A model generated the notes under the pieces. The model did not search any database and had not been told where the DNA came from. It saw only the letters and a program-made list of their open reading frames with translations. DNA of 38,023 nt from an uncultured Bacteroidales bacterium (lineage in GTDB: Bacteria > Bacteroidota > Bacteroidia > Bacteroidales > UBA932). Positions within the stretch are counted from its first letter, which is position 1; each line of letters opens with the position of its first letter. Below, one piece after another: positions 7,358-15,901 of the stretch. Location of the stretch: contig CAMZEC010000019.1 in NCBI GenBank assembly GCA_947305645.1, positions 1 to 38,023 on the forward strand, given 5' to 3'. Both the position numbers and the translations under genes were made by a program.

Positions 7358-8862
7358 TGGCGGATAGCGGATCCAATACTGCACGCAAGAAAAGCCGCCC
7401 CGCGGCCAACCTTGAAACGATAGGGCTTGAGATGGGTAATAAACCCCCTCAGGCTCTTGACGTTGAGGAGGCGGTCCTCGGAGCAATGCTGCTGGAGCCC
7501 TCATGCGTCGATATGGCGATGGAGGAGCTTACCGCATCCTGCTTCTACGACCAGAAGCACAAGATGATTTTCGAGGCCATGAGCGCCCTCGTAGTGGACC
7601 ATACCTCCATCGACATCATTACCGTAAGCAACAAGCTCAAGACTAACGGCAACCTGGATGTGGTGGGCGGCCCTGCCGTGCTGGCAGGCCTGTCGGAGAA
7701 GGTGGGAAGCGCCGCGCACATGGAGTATTACGTCAAGATTCTCAAGCAGAAGACCATCCAGCGTGACCTCATTACCGCCTCGTACGACATCCTCCGGGAC
7801 GCCTACGACGAGTCGGTGGCCGTCGACGACCTGATCGACAAGGCCCAGACCAAGGTGTACGATGCCATCCAGAGCAACGTGCGCAAGGAGGTCCAGGACA
7901 TCGGCAGCATCATCAACGAGGCAATGGGCGACATTCAGGAGCAGCAGACCTCCCAGGGCCTGAGCGGCGTGCCTTCCGGTTTCGTGAGCATTGACCGCAT
8001 TACCAACGGCTGGCAGCGTTCGGACCTCATCATCCTGGCTGCGCGCCCGTCTGTAGGTAAAACCGCTTTCGCTCTCAACCTGGCTCGCAACGCCGCCGTC
8101 GATCACCATATGCCCGTCGCCGTCTTCTCCCTGGAAATGTCTGCGACGCAGCTTGTCAAGCGACTTATGACCAGTGAGTCCGGCCTCAGCGCAGACAAGA
8201 TCAAGGGAAGCGTGAAGCTGGAGCCGCACGAGTGGGAGCAGCTGGAGTTCAAGCTCCGCAATCTCTCCAAGGCGCCTTTCTACATCGACGATACTCCCGG
8301 CATGCAGATTATGGAGTTCCGCACCAAGGCGAAGAACCTCGTGAAGAACAAGGGCGTACGTCTCATTGTCGTTGACTATCTGCAGTTGATGCAGGGGCCC
8401 GTGGAGCTGAAGGGACTGCGTGAGCAGGAGGTGGCGGCCATCTCCCGTACGCTCAAGGCGACGGCCAAGGAGCTCAACATCCCCATCATCGCCCTTTCCC
8501 AGTTGTCGCGTCAGGCGGTTACCCGTGCCGGCAGCGCAGGCAAACCGCTCCTCAGCGACCTCCGTGAATCCGGATCCATCGAGCAGGACGCCGATATGGT
8601 GATTTTCATTCACCGTCCCGATTACGTGGGCCTGAGCGACAATATCGAAGACCGCGAGAAGACTCAGATCATCATCGCCAAACACCGTAACGGCGAGACC
8701 AAGGACATAGACATGGTGTTCAAGAGCGAGCAGATCCGTTTCCTGGAAATGGACGATGCCCTCGACCGCATGGCATCACGTCCCATAGAGTCCGCCATGA
8801 ACGACGATTCAGCCTTCGGAGCACCCTCCTACGGCGGATTCGGCCAACCTTCTGAATTTTGA
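7357..8862 (+). CDS. dnaB: Replicative DNA helicase DnaB
   Basis: Hexameric 5'-3' helicase that unwinds DNA at the replication fork. It has 501 residues. The N-terminal DnaB domain begins near residue 28 (ALDVEEAVLGAMLLEP) and the RecA-like C-terminal domain carries Walker A RPSVGKTA near 230 and Walker B VDYLQLM near 339, followed by SQLSR and LRESGSIEQDAD. No intein interrupts it. The C-terminal tail after about 465 is low-complexity and Gly/Ser-rich. It overlaps its neighbours on both sides by one base, an unusual setting for dnaB ahead of redox-pump genes. Confidence 0.96.
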   Translation: MADSGSNTARKKSRPAANLETIGLEMGNKPPQALDVEEAVLGAMLLEPSCVDMAMEELTASCFYDQKHKMIFEAMSALVVDHTSIDIITVSNKLKTNGNLDVVGGPAVLAGLSEKVGSAAHMEYYVKILKQKTIQRDLITASYDILRDAYDESVAVDDLIDKAQTKVYDAIQSNVRKEVQDIGSIINEAMGDIQEQQTSQGLSGVPSGFVSIDRITNGWQRSDLIILAARPSVGKTAFALNLARNAAVDHHMPVAVFSLEMSATQLVKRLMTSESGLSADKIKGSVKLEPHEWEQLEFKLRNLSKAPFYIDDTPGMQIMEFRTKAKNLVKNKGVRLIVVDYLQLMQGPVELKGLREQEVAAISRTLKATAKELNIPIIALSQLSRQAVTRAGSAGKPLLSDLRESGSIEQDADMVIFIHRPDYVGLSDNIEDREKTQIIIAKHRNGETKDIDMVFKSEQIRFLEMDDALDRMASRPIESAMNDDSAFGAPSYGGFGQPSEF

Positions 8863-9269
8863 TGGAAGAGATAACGCATAAAGGCCGTATAGTTGCCATA
8901 GACCCCGACATTACCACGGTAGAGATTATCGCGGAGTCGGCTTGTGCCTCCTGCCATGCCAAGGGCCTCTGCGGCCTGGGCGAGGAGAAGGTGAAGCAGG
9001 TTCAGGTGCGCACCAGTGCCTGGCATCCCCATCAGATTGGCGACGAGGTGGAGCTGGTTCTGAAAAAAGCCATGGGCTACAAGGCTGTCTTCATTGCTTA
9101 CGGAATGCCTCTCGTGGTGCTTTTCGTGGCTCTTATGGTGCTTACCCAGCTGGGCGTAGGCGAGCTTTATGCCGGCCTCGGTGCCCTTGGCGCAGTGGCT
9201 GTGTGCTATTTGGTCATTTTCCTTTTCCGCAACAAAATCAGTAAAGAATACTCATTCTATTTGAAATGA
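8862..9269 (+). CDS. rseC: SoxR-reducing system / RseC family protein
   Basis: Small inner-membrane protein of 135 residues with an N-terminal cysteine cluster (Cys28, Cys31, Cys37 in SACASCHAKGLC) and two membrane helices at about 72-93 and 97-117. RseC-type proteins accompany Rnf complexes, and in enterobacteria they help keep SoxR reduced. The start overlaps the dnaB stop (TGATG) and the end overlaps rnfB (ATGA). Its place directly before rnfB is the standard Bacteroidales order and supports a role in Rnf assembly or cofactor supply. Confidence 0.9.
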   Translation: MEEITHKGRIVAIDPDITTVEIIAESACASCHAKGLCGLGEEKVKQVQVRTSAWHPHQIGDEVELVLKKAMGYKAVFIAYGMPLVVLFVALMVLTQLGVGELYAGLGALGAVAVCYLVIFLFRNKISKEYSFYLK

Positions 9270-10159
9270 CAGAAACAATTATCTGGACCGTGTCTGTGCT
9301 GACTGCTCTCGGCCTGCTGCTCTCCCTGGTGCTCTATTGGGTTGCCAGGAAGTTCCGCGTAGAGGAGGACCCCAGGATAGACGAGATCGAGAAAACCCTG
9401 CCTGGCGCTAATTGTGGCGGCTGCGGTTTTGCGGGCTGTCGTGCCTTTGCAGACGCTGCCGTCAAGGCGGGAAACCTCGATGCTAACTACTGCCCTGTGG
9501 GCGGAAGTGAAGTTATGAAGAAGGTGGCCGCCATCCTTGGATGCGAAGTTCAGGAGGCCGCACCCCGCGTGGCTGTGGTACGCTGCAACGGAAGCTGCGC
9601 CAACCGCCCGAAGATTAACGAATACGGCGGAGCCAAGTCGTGCAAGGTGAAGGCCGCCCTCTACGGCGGCGACACCGGATGCCTCTTCGGCTGCCTAGGT
9701 TGCGGCGACTGCGTTGCTGCCTGCCAGTTCGGAGCTCTCTCCATGGATCCCGAAACCGGCCTGCCAGTGGTTGACGAGAGCAAGTGCACCGCCTGCGGAA
9801 AGTGCGTCGCTGCCTGCCCCAAGCGCATCATCGAGCTGCGCGACAAAGGCCCCCGCGGCATGCGCATGTATGTTTCCTGCACCAACAAGGACAAGGGCCC
9901 TGTGGCCCGCAAGGCTTGCGCCGCCGCCTGCATAGGCTGTGGCATCTGCGCCAAGACCTGCCGTCACGACGCCGTCACTGTGACCGACAACGTTGCCTAC
10001 ATCGACTTCTCCAAGTGCAAGCTCTGCCGCGAGTGCGAGGCCGTTTGTCCCACAGGCGCCATCCACGGGGTGAATTTCCCCAAGCCGCTTGACAAGGAGG
10101 CCGTGAAGCAGCGTATCGCCGAACGTAACGCAAAGGAAAAGGAGGTTAACAATGGCTAA
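9266..10159 (+). CDS. rnfB: Rnf electron transport complex subunit RnfB
   Basis: Iron-sulfur subunit that passes electrons between reduced ferredoxin and the membrane part of the Rnf ion pump. The 297-residue protein begins with one membrane helix (5-27), then the Fe-S domain with Cys50, Cys53, Cys58 and Cys76 (NCGGCGFAGC), and then several CxxCxxCxxxC[P] ferredoxin motifs between about 130 and 250, enough for four further [4Fe-4S] sites. The overlap of 8 bases with rnfC indicates coupled translation. Confidence 0.95.
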   Translation: MTETIIWTVSVLTALGLLLSLVLYWVARKFRVEEDPRIDEIEKTLPGANCGGCGFAGCRAFADAAVKAGNLDANYCPVGGSEVMKKVAAILGCEVQEAAPRVAVVRCNGSCANRPKINEYGGAKSCKVKAALYGGDTGCLFGCLGCGDCVAACQFGALSMDPETGLPVVDESKCTACGKCVAACPKRIIELRDKGPRGMRMYVSCTNKDKGPVARKACAAACIGCGICAKTCRHDAVTVTDNVAYIDFSKCKLCRECEAVCPTGAIHGVNFPKPLDKEAVKQRIAERNAKEKEVNNG

Positions 10160-11501
10160 ACTTACATTCTCCATCGGCGGCATACATCCTGCCGACAGCA
10201 AGCTGGCGCGCGACTGCAAGATAGAAGTGCTGCCCCTGCCTCCCAAGGTATACGTATCCATGTTCCAGCACCTCGGCGCCCAGGCGAAGCCCGTAGTGGC
10301 GGTGGGCGACAAGGTTAAGACCGGACAGATTATTGCCGAGCCGGGCGGATTCATCTCTGCATATGTGCACTCGCCCGTGTCCGGTACCGTTAAGGCCATC
10401 GGTCCCCGCAAGGACCTCGCCGGCTTCAACGTGGTACACATAGAGATTGACGTTGAGGGCGACGAATGGGCCGAGGGTATCGACCTCAGCCCGGAGCTCG
10501 TGACCGCCATCCCCGAGGACCGCGAGTTCATCCTCGACCGCATCAAGATGTGCGGCGTCGTGGGTCTCGGAGGCGCGACCTTCCCCACGCACGTAAAACT
10601 CAATCCGCCGCCCGGAAAGACTGCCGAGTGCCTGATACTCAATGGCACCGAGTGCGAACCCTACCTCACCAGCGACTTCCGCATCCTGCTGGAGCGCACG
10701 GACGAGATAATTGTAGGTGCCGCCATCATGCAGAAAGTCCTGGGCGGATGCCAGTGCGTCATAGGTATCGAGGAGAACAAGCCGGAGGCCATTGCCGCCG
10801 CCCGTGCTTCCGTGCAGAAACTCGGCTTCCCGAACATGCGCGTGGCGGTTCTCAAGAAGCGCTACCCGCAGGGAGGCGAGAAGCAGCTTATCGACGCTGT
10901 GATGCACCGTCAAGTCAAGTCCGGCGGCCTGCCTATAGATGTAGGCGCCGTTGTGCAGAACGTTGGCACTTCGCTCGCCGTCTATGAAGCGGTGCAGAAG
11001 AACAGGCCCCTGATCACCAATGTGATGACCTTCACCGGCAACATCGTTCCCGCCGGGCGCCAGAAGAATTACCTCTTCCGCATCGGCATGCCCCTGTCCT
11101 TCATTGCAGAGCAGGCCGGCGGCGTTCCGGAAGTCACGGTCAAGCTGGTCAGCGGCGGTCCCATGATGGGCAAGGCGATAGCGAACCTCGATGCCGCGAC
11201 GGTGAAGGGAACATCTTCCATTCTCTGCCTCGGCGAGGAGACCCGCCGTCATCCCGAGACCCCGTGCATCAGCTGCTGCCGTTGCGCAGACGCCTGCCCC
11301 ATGGGCCTGGAGCCCTTCCTTCTCAAGAAACTGTATGCCGTGGGCGACACCGCCGCTCTGGAGCAGAACGCAGTGCAGGATTGCATCGAATGCGGCTGCT
11401 GCCAGTACAGCTGCCCCGCTTACGTACCTCTGCTGGACAACATCCGCATGGCAAAGGCCCAGGTGATGGGTATCATCCGTGCAAGAAACGCTAAAAAGTA
11501 A
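10152..11501 (+). CDS. rnfC: Rnf electron transport complex subunit RnfC
   Basis: Peripheral subunit thought to oxidise or reduce NAD(H) at the cytoplasmic face of the Rnf complex. At 449 residues it has the usual length. The N-terminal half contains the Gly-rich nucleotide and flavin-type region (GVVGLGGATFPTHVK near 136-150, NGTECEPY near 163), and the C-terminus carries two [4Fe-4S] motifs, CISCCRCADACP near 371 and CIECGCCQYSCP near 411. It is followed four bases later by rnfD. Confidence 0.95.
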   Translation: MAKLTFSIGGIHPADSKLARDCKIEVLPLPPKVYVSMFQHLGAQAKPVVAVGDKVKTGQIIAEPGGFISAYVHSPVSGTVKAIGPRKDLAGFNVVHIEIDVEGDEWAEGIDLSPELVTAIPEDREFILDRIKMCGVVGLGGATFPTHVKLNPPPGKTAECLILNGTECEPYLTSDFRILLERTDEIIVGAAIMQKVLGGCQCVIGIEENKPEAIAAARASVQKLGFPNMRVAVLKKRYPQGGEKQLIDAVMHRQVKSGGLPIDVGAVVQNVGTSLAVYEAVQKNRPLITNVMTFTGNIVPAGRQKNYLFRIGMPLSFIAEQAGGVPEVTVKLVSGGPMMGKAIANLDAATVKGTSSILCLGEETRRHPETPCISCCRCADACPMGLEPFLLKKLYAVGDTAALEQNAVQDCIECGCCQYSCPAYVPLLDNIRMAKAQVMGIIRARNAKK

Positions 11502-11505
11502 GAAG

Positions 11506-12489
11506 ATGGATAAAATGATAGTATCCCCTTCGCCGCATCTTCACAGCCCGGCTTCCACGAACTCTATTATGAGGGACGTGATTATAGCCCTTTTGCCGGC
11601 AACTATAGTGATGCTGCTGTTTTATGGCTGGGCAAGCCTTCTGGTGCTTGCCGTCGCCTGTGTGGGTTGTGTGGGGCTTGAATATGCTATAGCCCGCTGG
11701 CTCATGCATAAGCCTGAGCTGTTCAACGGATGGTCTGCCGGCGTCACCGGCTTGCTGCTAGCTCTCAACCTGCCTCCGACAACTCCCTGGTGGGTGGTTG
11801 TAATTGGCGCGCTGGTTGCCATTGGTGTTGCCAAGATGTCTTTCGGCGGCCTGGGACAGAATCTCTTCAACCCCGCAATCACCGCCCGTGTGTTCCTGCT
11901 CATCTCCTTCCCGGTTTACATGACCGACTGGGACCTGACCGGAGGATTCATCAGCAGCGTGGATGCGATCTCCGGAGCCACCCCTCTGAGTATCATCAAG
12001 GAGGGCCTCATGTCCGGAATGACCCTGGATGAGATTATGGAGGTTAACGGCATAAACGCCAGCACCATTATCCGCGACCTCGGCGGCTCAGGCGGTGAGA
12101 TTTCCGGCCTGGCCCTCGTCGCTGGTTTCATCTATCTGTGGATACGCAAGGTTGTGAAGCCGTGGATTCCTCTGAGCATCCTGCTCACCGTGGCTCTCAT
12201 CTCAGGCGTATTCCATGCCGTCAATCCTCAGCAGTTCGCCGGAATGGAAATCAACATCATTTCCGGAGGTATGCTGCTCGGCGCACTCTTTATGGCTACC
12301 GACTATGTGACTTCCCCTTCCAGCAAGTGGGGCGGAGTCATCTTCGGCGTCGGCATCGGCGTTATAGTGATGATGATACGTTACTTCGGCTCCTATCCCG
12401 AAGGTATGTCGTTCGCCATCCTCATCATGAACTGTTTCGTGCCTCTGATCAACAGGGCGTTCCATCAGAAAAAGTACGGGAGGGCATAA
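11506..12489 (+). CDS. rnfD: Rnf electron transport complex subunit RnfD
   Basis: Integral membrane subunit that binds a covalent FMN. It has 327 residues and about nine or ten hydrophobic helices. The flavinylation motif is visible as AISGATPLS, with Thr159 the expected attachment residue. The start is the ATG at 11506, four bases after the rnfC stop; a longer frame begins inside rnfC and is not needed. With RnfG it forms the flavin part of the ion-translocating path, sodium or proton. Confidence 0.94.
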   Translation: MDKMIVSPSPHLHSPASTNSIMRDVIIALLPATIVMLLFYGWASLLVLAVACVGCVGLEYAIARWLMHKPELFNGWSAGVTGLLLALNLPPTTPWWVVVIGALVAIGVAKMSFGGLGQNLFNPAITARVFLLISFPVYMTDWDLTGGFISSVDAISGATPLSIIKEGLMSGMTLDEIMEVNGINASTIIRDLGGSGGEISGLALVAGFIYLWIRKVVKPWIPLSILLTVALISGVFHAVNPQQFAGMEINIISGGMLLGALFMATDYVTSPSSKWGGVIFGVGIGVIVMMIRYFGSYPEGMSFAILIMNCFVPLINRAFHQKKYGRA

Positions 12490-12490
12490 T

Positions 12491-13045
12491 ATGGCAGCTA
12501 AATCAAATCTCAGAAATATGGCCCTTAGCCTTACTCTGGTGTGCCTCGTGTGCTCCGGTCTGCTCGGTGTCGTTTATGTCATGACGGCCGAACCCATACG
12601 CAAGGCCGAAGAGGCTAAGGTTGCGGCATCCATCGCCCGCGTGCTTCCCAGTTTCGAAGCCCAGCCCGAGCAGGAGAGCATCAGCGTGGACGGCCTGGAT
12701 TATACATATTATAAGGTCCCCGGGGCAGGTTATGCCATCATCAGTACGGTAGGCGGCTTCGGCGGTCCGCTCTCGCTCATGGTTGGAATCGACGAGGGCG
12801 GCCTTATAGTGAATACTGTAGTTCTTTCCCACAGCGAGACTCCGGGACTCGGAGCAAAGTGCGCTACGGAACTCTCTTTCATAGACCAGTTTAAAGGCTG
12901 GGATCCTGCGGCAAAACGTCTGGTCGTGCGCAAGGACGGCGGTGACGTAGATGCCATTACGGCCTCTACCATTACCTCCCGGGCTTACACCAAGGCCATT
13001 GCCAATGCTGTTGACGTTTATTCAAAACTGACGGAAAATGAGTAA
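12491..13045 (+). CDS. rnfG: Rnf electron transport complex subunit RnfG
   Basis: Periplasm-facing flavoprotein of 184 residues anchored by an N-terminal helix (10-32), with an FMN-binding domain. The motif SHSETPGLGAK near 113-123 is typical. The FMN attachment segment reads DAITASTITSRA, with Thr160 in the acceptor place, a variation on the more widespread SGAT sequence. Flavin transfer would need an ApbE-type transferase, which is not in the window. One base separates it from rnfD, and it overlaps rnfE by 8. Confidence 0.93.
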   Translation: MAAKSNLRNMALSLTLVCLVCSGLLGVVYVMTAEPIRKAEEAKVAASIARVLPSFEAQPEQESISVDGLDYTYYKVPGAGYAIISTVGGFGGPLSLMVGIDEGGLIVNTVVLSHSETPGLGAKCATELSFIDQFKGWDPAAKRLVVRKDGGDVDAITASTITSRAYTKAIANAVDVYSKLTENE

Positions 13046-13619
13046 GCTGGGTCTAATAACAAAGGGCTTTCTCAAGGAGAATCCTACTTTCGTGCTGGTG
13101 CTGGGTATGTGCCCCACGCTGGCTACAACCACCTCGGCCATGAACGGCCTGGAGATGGGACTTGCGACCATGTTTGTGCTCATTCTCAGCAACATAGTCA
13201 TCTCTCTGATTGCCCCGGTGGTGCCCGATAAAGTGCACATTCCGGTATACATTGTGGTAATAGCGACCTTCGTCACTCTATTGCAGCTGCTTATGCAGGC
13301 TTACACTCCCGAGGTTTATGAGACTCTGGGTCTGTTCATCCCGCTCATCGTGGTGAACTGCATAGTGCTGGGCCGCGCAGAGGCTTTCGCCAGCAAGAAC
13401 AGCGTCGGAGACTCCGCCATGGACGGAATTGGCATCGGCCTCGGTTTTACACTCACGCTCACTGTTATCGGTATCGTGCGCGAGGTGCTTGGCAGCGGTT
13501 CCGTGTTCGGATGGAAGTTCATCGCCGGCGACGGCATACTCGCTTTCGTCATGGCTCCGGGCGCTTTCCTTGTGCTGGGATATCTTATGGTATTGTTTAA
13601 CAAATTAGCTAAAAGGTAA
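13038..13619 (+). CDS. rnfE: Rnf electron transport complex subunit RnfE
   Basis: Membrane subunit of 193 residues with six hydrophobic helices. It carries the conserved start GLITKGFLKENPTFVLVLG and the LGMCPTLATTTSAMNGLEMG segment shared by RnfE and NqrD proteins. RnfE and RnfA form an antiparallel pair around a shared iron-sulfur site in the pump. Two bases separate it from rnfA. Confidence 0.94.
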   Translation: MSKLGLITKGFLKENPTFVLVLGMCPTLATTTSAMNGLEMGLATMFVLILSNIVISLIAPVVPDKVHIPVYIVVIATFVTLLQLLMQAYTPEVYETLGLFIPLIVVNCIVLGRAEAFASKNSVGDSAMDGIGIGLGFTLTLTVIGIVREVLGSGSVFGWKFIAGDGILAFVMAPGAFLVLGYLMVLFNKLAKR

Positions 13620-13621
13620 TC

Positions 13622-14221
13622 ATGGAATTTTTGCTCATTATCGTTTCGGCGATATTCGTTAACAATATCGTGCTTGCCCAGTTCCTGGGCGTATGCCCCT
13701 TCATGGGCGTTTCCAACAAGCTCTCCACGGCTACCGGAATGTCCGGCGCGGTTTGCTTTGTTATTACCCTGGCAACAGTGGTGACTTATCTCATCAACAA
13801 GTTCTTCCTTGTGCCCCTCGGCCTCACCTTCCTGCAGACCATAGCCTTCATCCTGGTGATTGCGGCCCTGGTGCAGATGGTAGAGATAGTGCTCAAGAAG
13901 ATAAGCCCGTCGCTCTATCAGGCCCTGGGTATATTTCTTCCCCTCATTACCACGAACTGCGCCGTTCTCGGTGTGGCTATCAACGTGGTAACCAAGGAGT
14001 TCACCTTTGGAGATGCAGCCCACATGCTGAACCTCGGAGAGGCAACGGTCTATGCCCTTGCCACATCCCTCGGCTACGGCCTCGCAATGATACTCTTTGC
14101 CGGCCTGCGCGAGCAGCTTTCCCGTAATAATGTTCCTGAGGCATTCAAAGGCCTGCCCATCGCCTTCATTACCGTAGGCATCATGGCAATGGCTTTCCTC
14201 GGTTTTTCAGGTATAGTATAA
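13622..14221 (+). CDS. rnfA: Rnf electron transport complex subunit RnfA
   Basis: Membrane subunit of 199 residues with six helices, homologous to RnfE and NqrE. It starts with the usual FLLIIVSAIFVNNIVLAQFL and has LGVCPFMGVSNKL, with the conserved cysteine that contributes to the intramembrane Fe-S centre, and LPLITTNCAVLGVA in the second half. It is the last Rnf gene; its TAA overlaps the ATG of ispF. Confidence 0.95.
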   Translation: MEFLLIIVSAIFVNNIVLAQFLGVCPFMGVSNKLSTATGMSGAVCFVITLATVVTYLINKFFLVPLGLTFLQTIAFILVIAALVQMVEIVLKKISPSLYQALGIFLPLITTNCAVLGVAINVVTKEFTFGDAAHMLNLGEATVYALATSLGYGLAMILFAGLREQLSRNNVPEAFKGLPIAFITVGIMAMAFLGFSGIV

Positions 14222-14694
14222 TGTATAGAATAGGACAGGGATACGACGTTCACCAGCTTCGTGAGGGGCTGCCGATGTGGCTCTGCGGCTTACAGATAAG
14301 TTCGCCTAATGGCTTCGTCGCCCATTCCGACGGCGACGTCGCTATCCATGCCCTTTGCGATGCCCTCCTTGGCGCGCTTGCCCTCGGAGACATAGGGCAT
14401 CTTTTTCCCGATACTTCCGACGAATTTGCCGGAATTGACAGTAAGATCTTGCTCGCCCGCGTGATGAAATTAGTGCGCGAGCAAGGCTGGGAGCTGGGTA
14501 ATGCAGATATAACCATTGCACTTCAAGCTCCCAAGATTGCACCGTATATAGAAGGTATGAGGGAGTGTCTCGCATCCGTGATGGACGTAGACGCTTCTAT
14601 AGTTAGTGTGAAGGCCACCACAACCGAGCACCTTGGATTCGTAGGCAGAGGTGAGGGTTGTGAAGTATGGGCCGTAGTGTTGATTACAAAATAA
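14221..14694 (+). CDS. ispF: 2-C-methyl-D-erythritol 2,4-cyclodiphosphate synthase
   Basis: Enzyme of the non-mevalonate (MEP) isoprenoid pathway; it makes the cyclic diphosphate and releases CMP. The 157-residue length is typical. The metal ligands are in place: Asp9 and His11 in GYDVHQL, and His43 in HALCDALLGAL. The C-terminal ATTTEHLGFVGRGEG stretch that shapes the cytidine pocket is also present. It overlaps rnfA by one base and is followed 12 bases later by the HEAT-like gene, so isoprenoid supply (for example for lipid carriers) is co-transcribed with both neighbours. Confidence 0.95.
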   Translation: MYRIGQGYDVHQLREGLPMWLCGLQISSPNGFVAHSDGDVAIHALCDALLGALALGDIGHLFPDTSDEFAGIDSKILLARVMKLVREQGWELGNADITIALQAPKIAPYIEGMRECLASVMDVDASIVSVKATTTEHLGFVGRGEGCEVWAVVLITK

Positions 14695-14706
14695 TAGTTG
14701 GTTGGA

Positions 14707-15330
14707 ATGGACTATTCCATTGATTTCTTCACTTATTGGAAGTATCATCTTCTGGTGCTTTACTATTGGTTGGGAGAATACCCCCCGATAGTCCGCTTTT
14801 GTGCGGTCTTTATCTTAATTAACTTTTTCCTGGCCATATTGACTCTTATTTATGATTACATCAGGTCCGAGAAGGACTTCATTATCAATCATCGTATCCA
14901 GCGCTACCGTCAGCGCTTCTACGAGGGAATGAAAAATGTCGCACTGGCCCCTGAAACGTATTCGATAAGCGAAATAAGCAATTTATTGAACCTGTCGCCG
15001 CGAATCCGTGTCAGGATCAAGAAGTGGAAGTGCTATATTCCTATTTTCCGTGAACTTTTCATTGAGGTCAAAGATTCCGGCGTCAACATGGAAAACTGGA
15101 GAAACCTTCTCTATGCATTCAAGATGCCCACATATTTCGAGATGCAGGTGCGCTCCAGCAGAATGAAGGAGCGTCTGGATGCCTTGAAAGACGTGGCCGA
15201 TATCAGCTGCGACCTTAAGGAAGCAACGGCATCCCGATATCTGTATGCAAAGGATGATGCACTTAGACTGACCGGCCCGCCTTCATACGGCCAGGTTCGG
15301 TATGTCATATCCATTCCAAGTTTTTGCTGA
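14707..15330 (+). CDS. HEAT-like membrane protein, N-terminal part (reading frame broken)
   Basis: N-terminal half of what looks like a single protein of about 400 residues. It begins with a membrane helix near residues 24-50, followed by a charged helical region with arginine-rich segments. Up to about residue 188 (DALRLT) it reads as a normal helical protein; the last 22 residues, rich in Gly, Pro and Tyr, look like out-of-frame sequence. Dropping one base from ACCGGCCCGCC at 15271-15281 would continue into ARLHTARFGMSYPFQVF, which joins the next frame smoothly. The start is the ATG at 14707, 12 bases after ispF. Function unknown; context suggests a partner of the glycosyltransferase. Confidence 0.65.
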   Translation: MDYSIDFFTYWKYHLLVLYYWLGEYPPIVRFCAVFILINFFLAILTLIYDYIRSEKDFIINHRIQRYRQRFYEGMKNVALAPETYSISEISNLLNLSPRIRVRIKKWKCYIPIFRELFIEVKDSGVNMENWRNLLYAFKMPTYFEMQVRSSRMKERLDALKDVADISCDLKEATASRYLYAKDDALRLTGPPSYGQVRYVISIPSFC

Positions 15331-15901
15331 AGATGCAGCAAGTGAGTTTACGGACGAGATGGCTGTCAAGCTTCACTGGGTGTTGAATGTGCGCCATGAT
15401 ATGGGCCTTTCCATCCCCAATTTCGTCCGCTGGTGCAGCCTTCCGAATGCCAGCAACAGTTTCCGTTTGTTTGCGGTGAACGAGATTCGCCTGTTCGGAA
15501 TTAAGAGCGACTGCCCCGAGCTTCTCAATATCCTTAAAACATGTAAGGACGACAAGCTCTCATGTGCGCTCATCAAAACGCTCGGAGAGTTGCAGTACCA
15601 ACCTGCAGAAACTGAGTTCTTCCACCGTTACATGTATGCCAGCATTACTGAAAGGCAAGCTCTCGCAGAGGCCCTCGGCGCCATCAATTCCGGTAATCCG
15701 GAAGTGCTGAAGTTCCTTGTGGACGACTATCTCAAAGCTACGAGTGCTGTCAACAAAGTGGGACTTCTCAGGGTGCTGTATTCGTACGGCGAGAAAGGCC
15801 GGGAAGCTTTTATGAGACTTAAGAAGCAAGCCCCTAAGTACGATAAGATGTATTTCGAGCATATCGAAAGCAAACTGATAGACAGCAGAAAATATGCGTG
15901 A
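15302..15901 (+). CDS. HEAT-repeat-like protein, C-terminal part (reading frame broken)
   Basis: C-terminal half of the split gene, 199 residues from the first in-frame ATG, though protein-like sequence in this frame begins earlier at about 15275. It consists of helical pairs of HEAT type, with segments such as LSCALIKTLGELQYQPAE and RQALAEALGAINSGNPEVL spaced about 35-40 residues apart. HEAT arrays bind other proteins. Its end overlaps the glycosyltransferase start by 8 bases. If the frameshift is an assembly error, this and the previous entry are one gene from 14707 to 15901. Confidence 0.65.
   Translation: MSYPFQVFAEDAASEFTDEMAVKLHWVLNVRHDMGLSIPNFVRWCSLPNASNSFRLFAVNEIRLFGIKSDCPELLNILKTCKDDKLSCALIKTLGELQYQPAETEFFHRYMYASITERQALAEALGAINSGNPEVLKFLVDDYLKATSAVNKVGLLRVLYSYGEKGREAFMRLKKQAPKYDKMYFEHIESKLIDSRKYA

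Noticed and set aside
10968..10985. Second sigma-54-like site (TTGGCAC with TCGCC)
   Set aside because: The -12 element lacks TTGC and the site is inside rnfC coding sequence.
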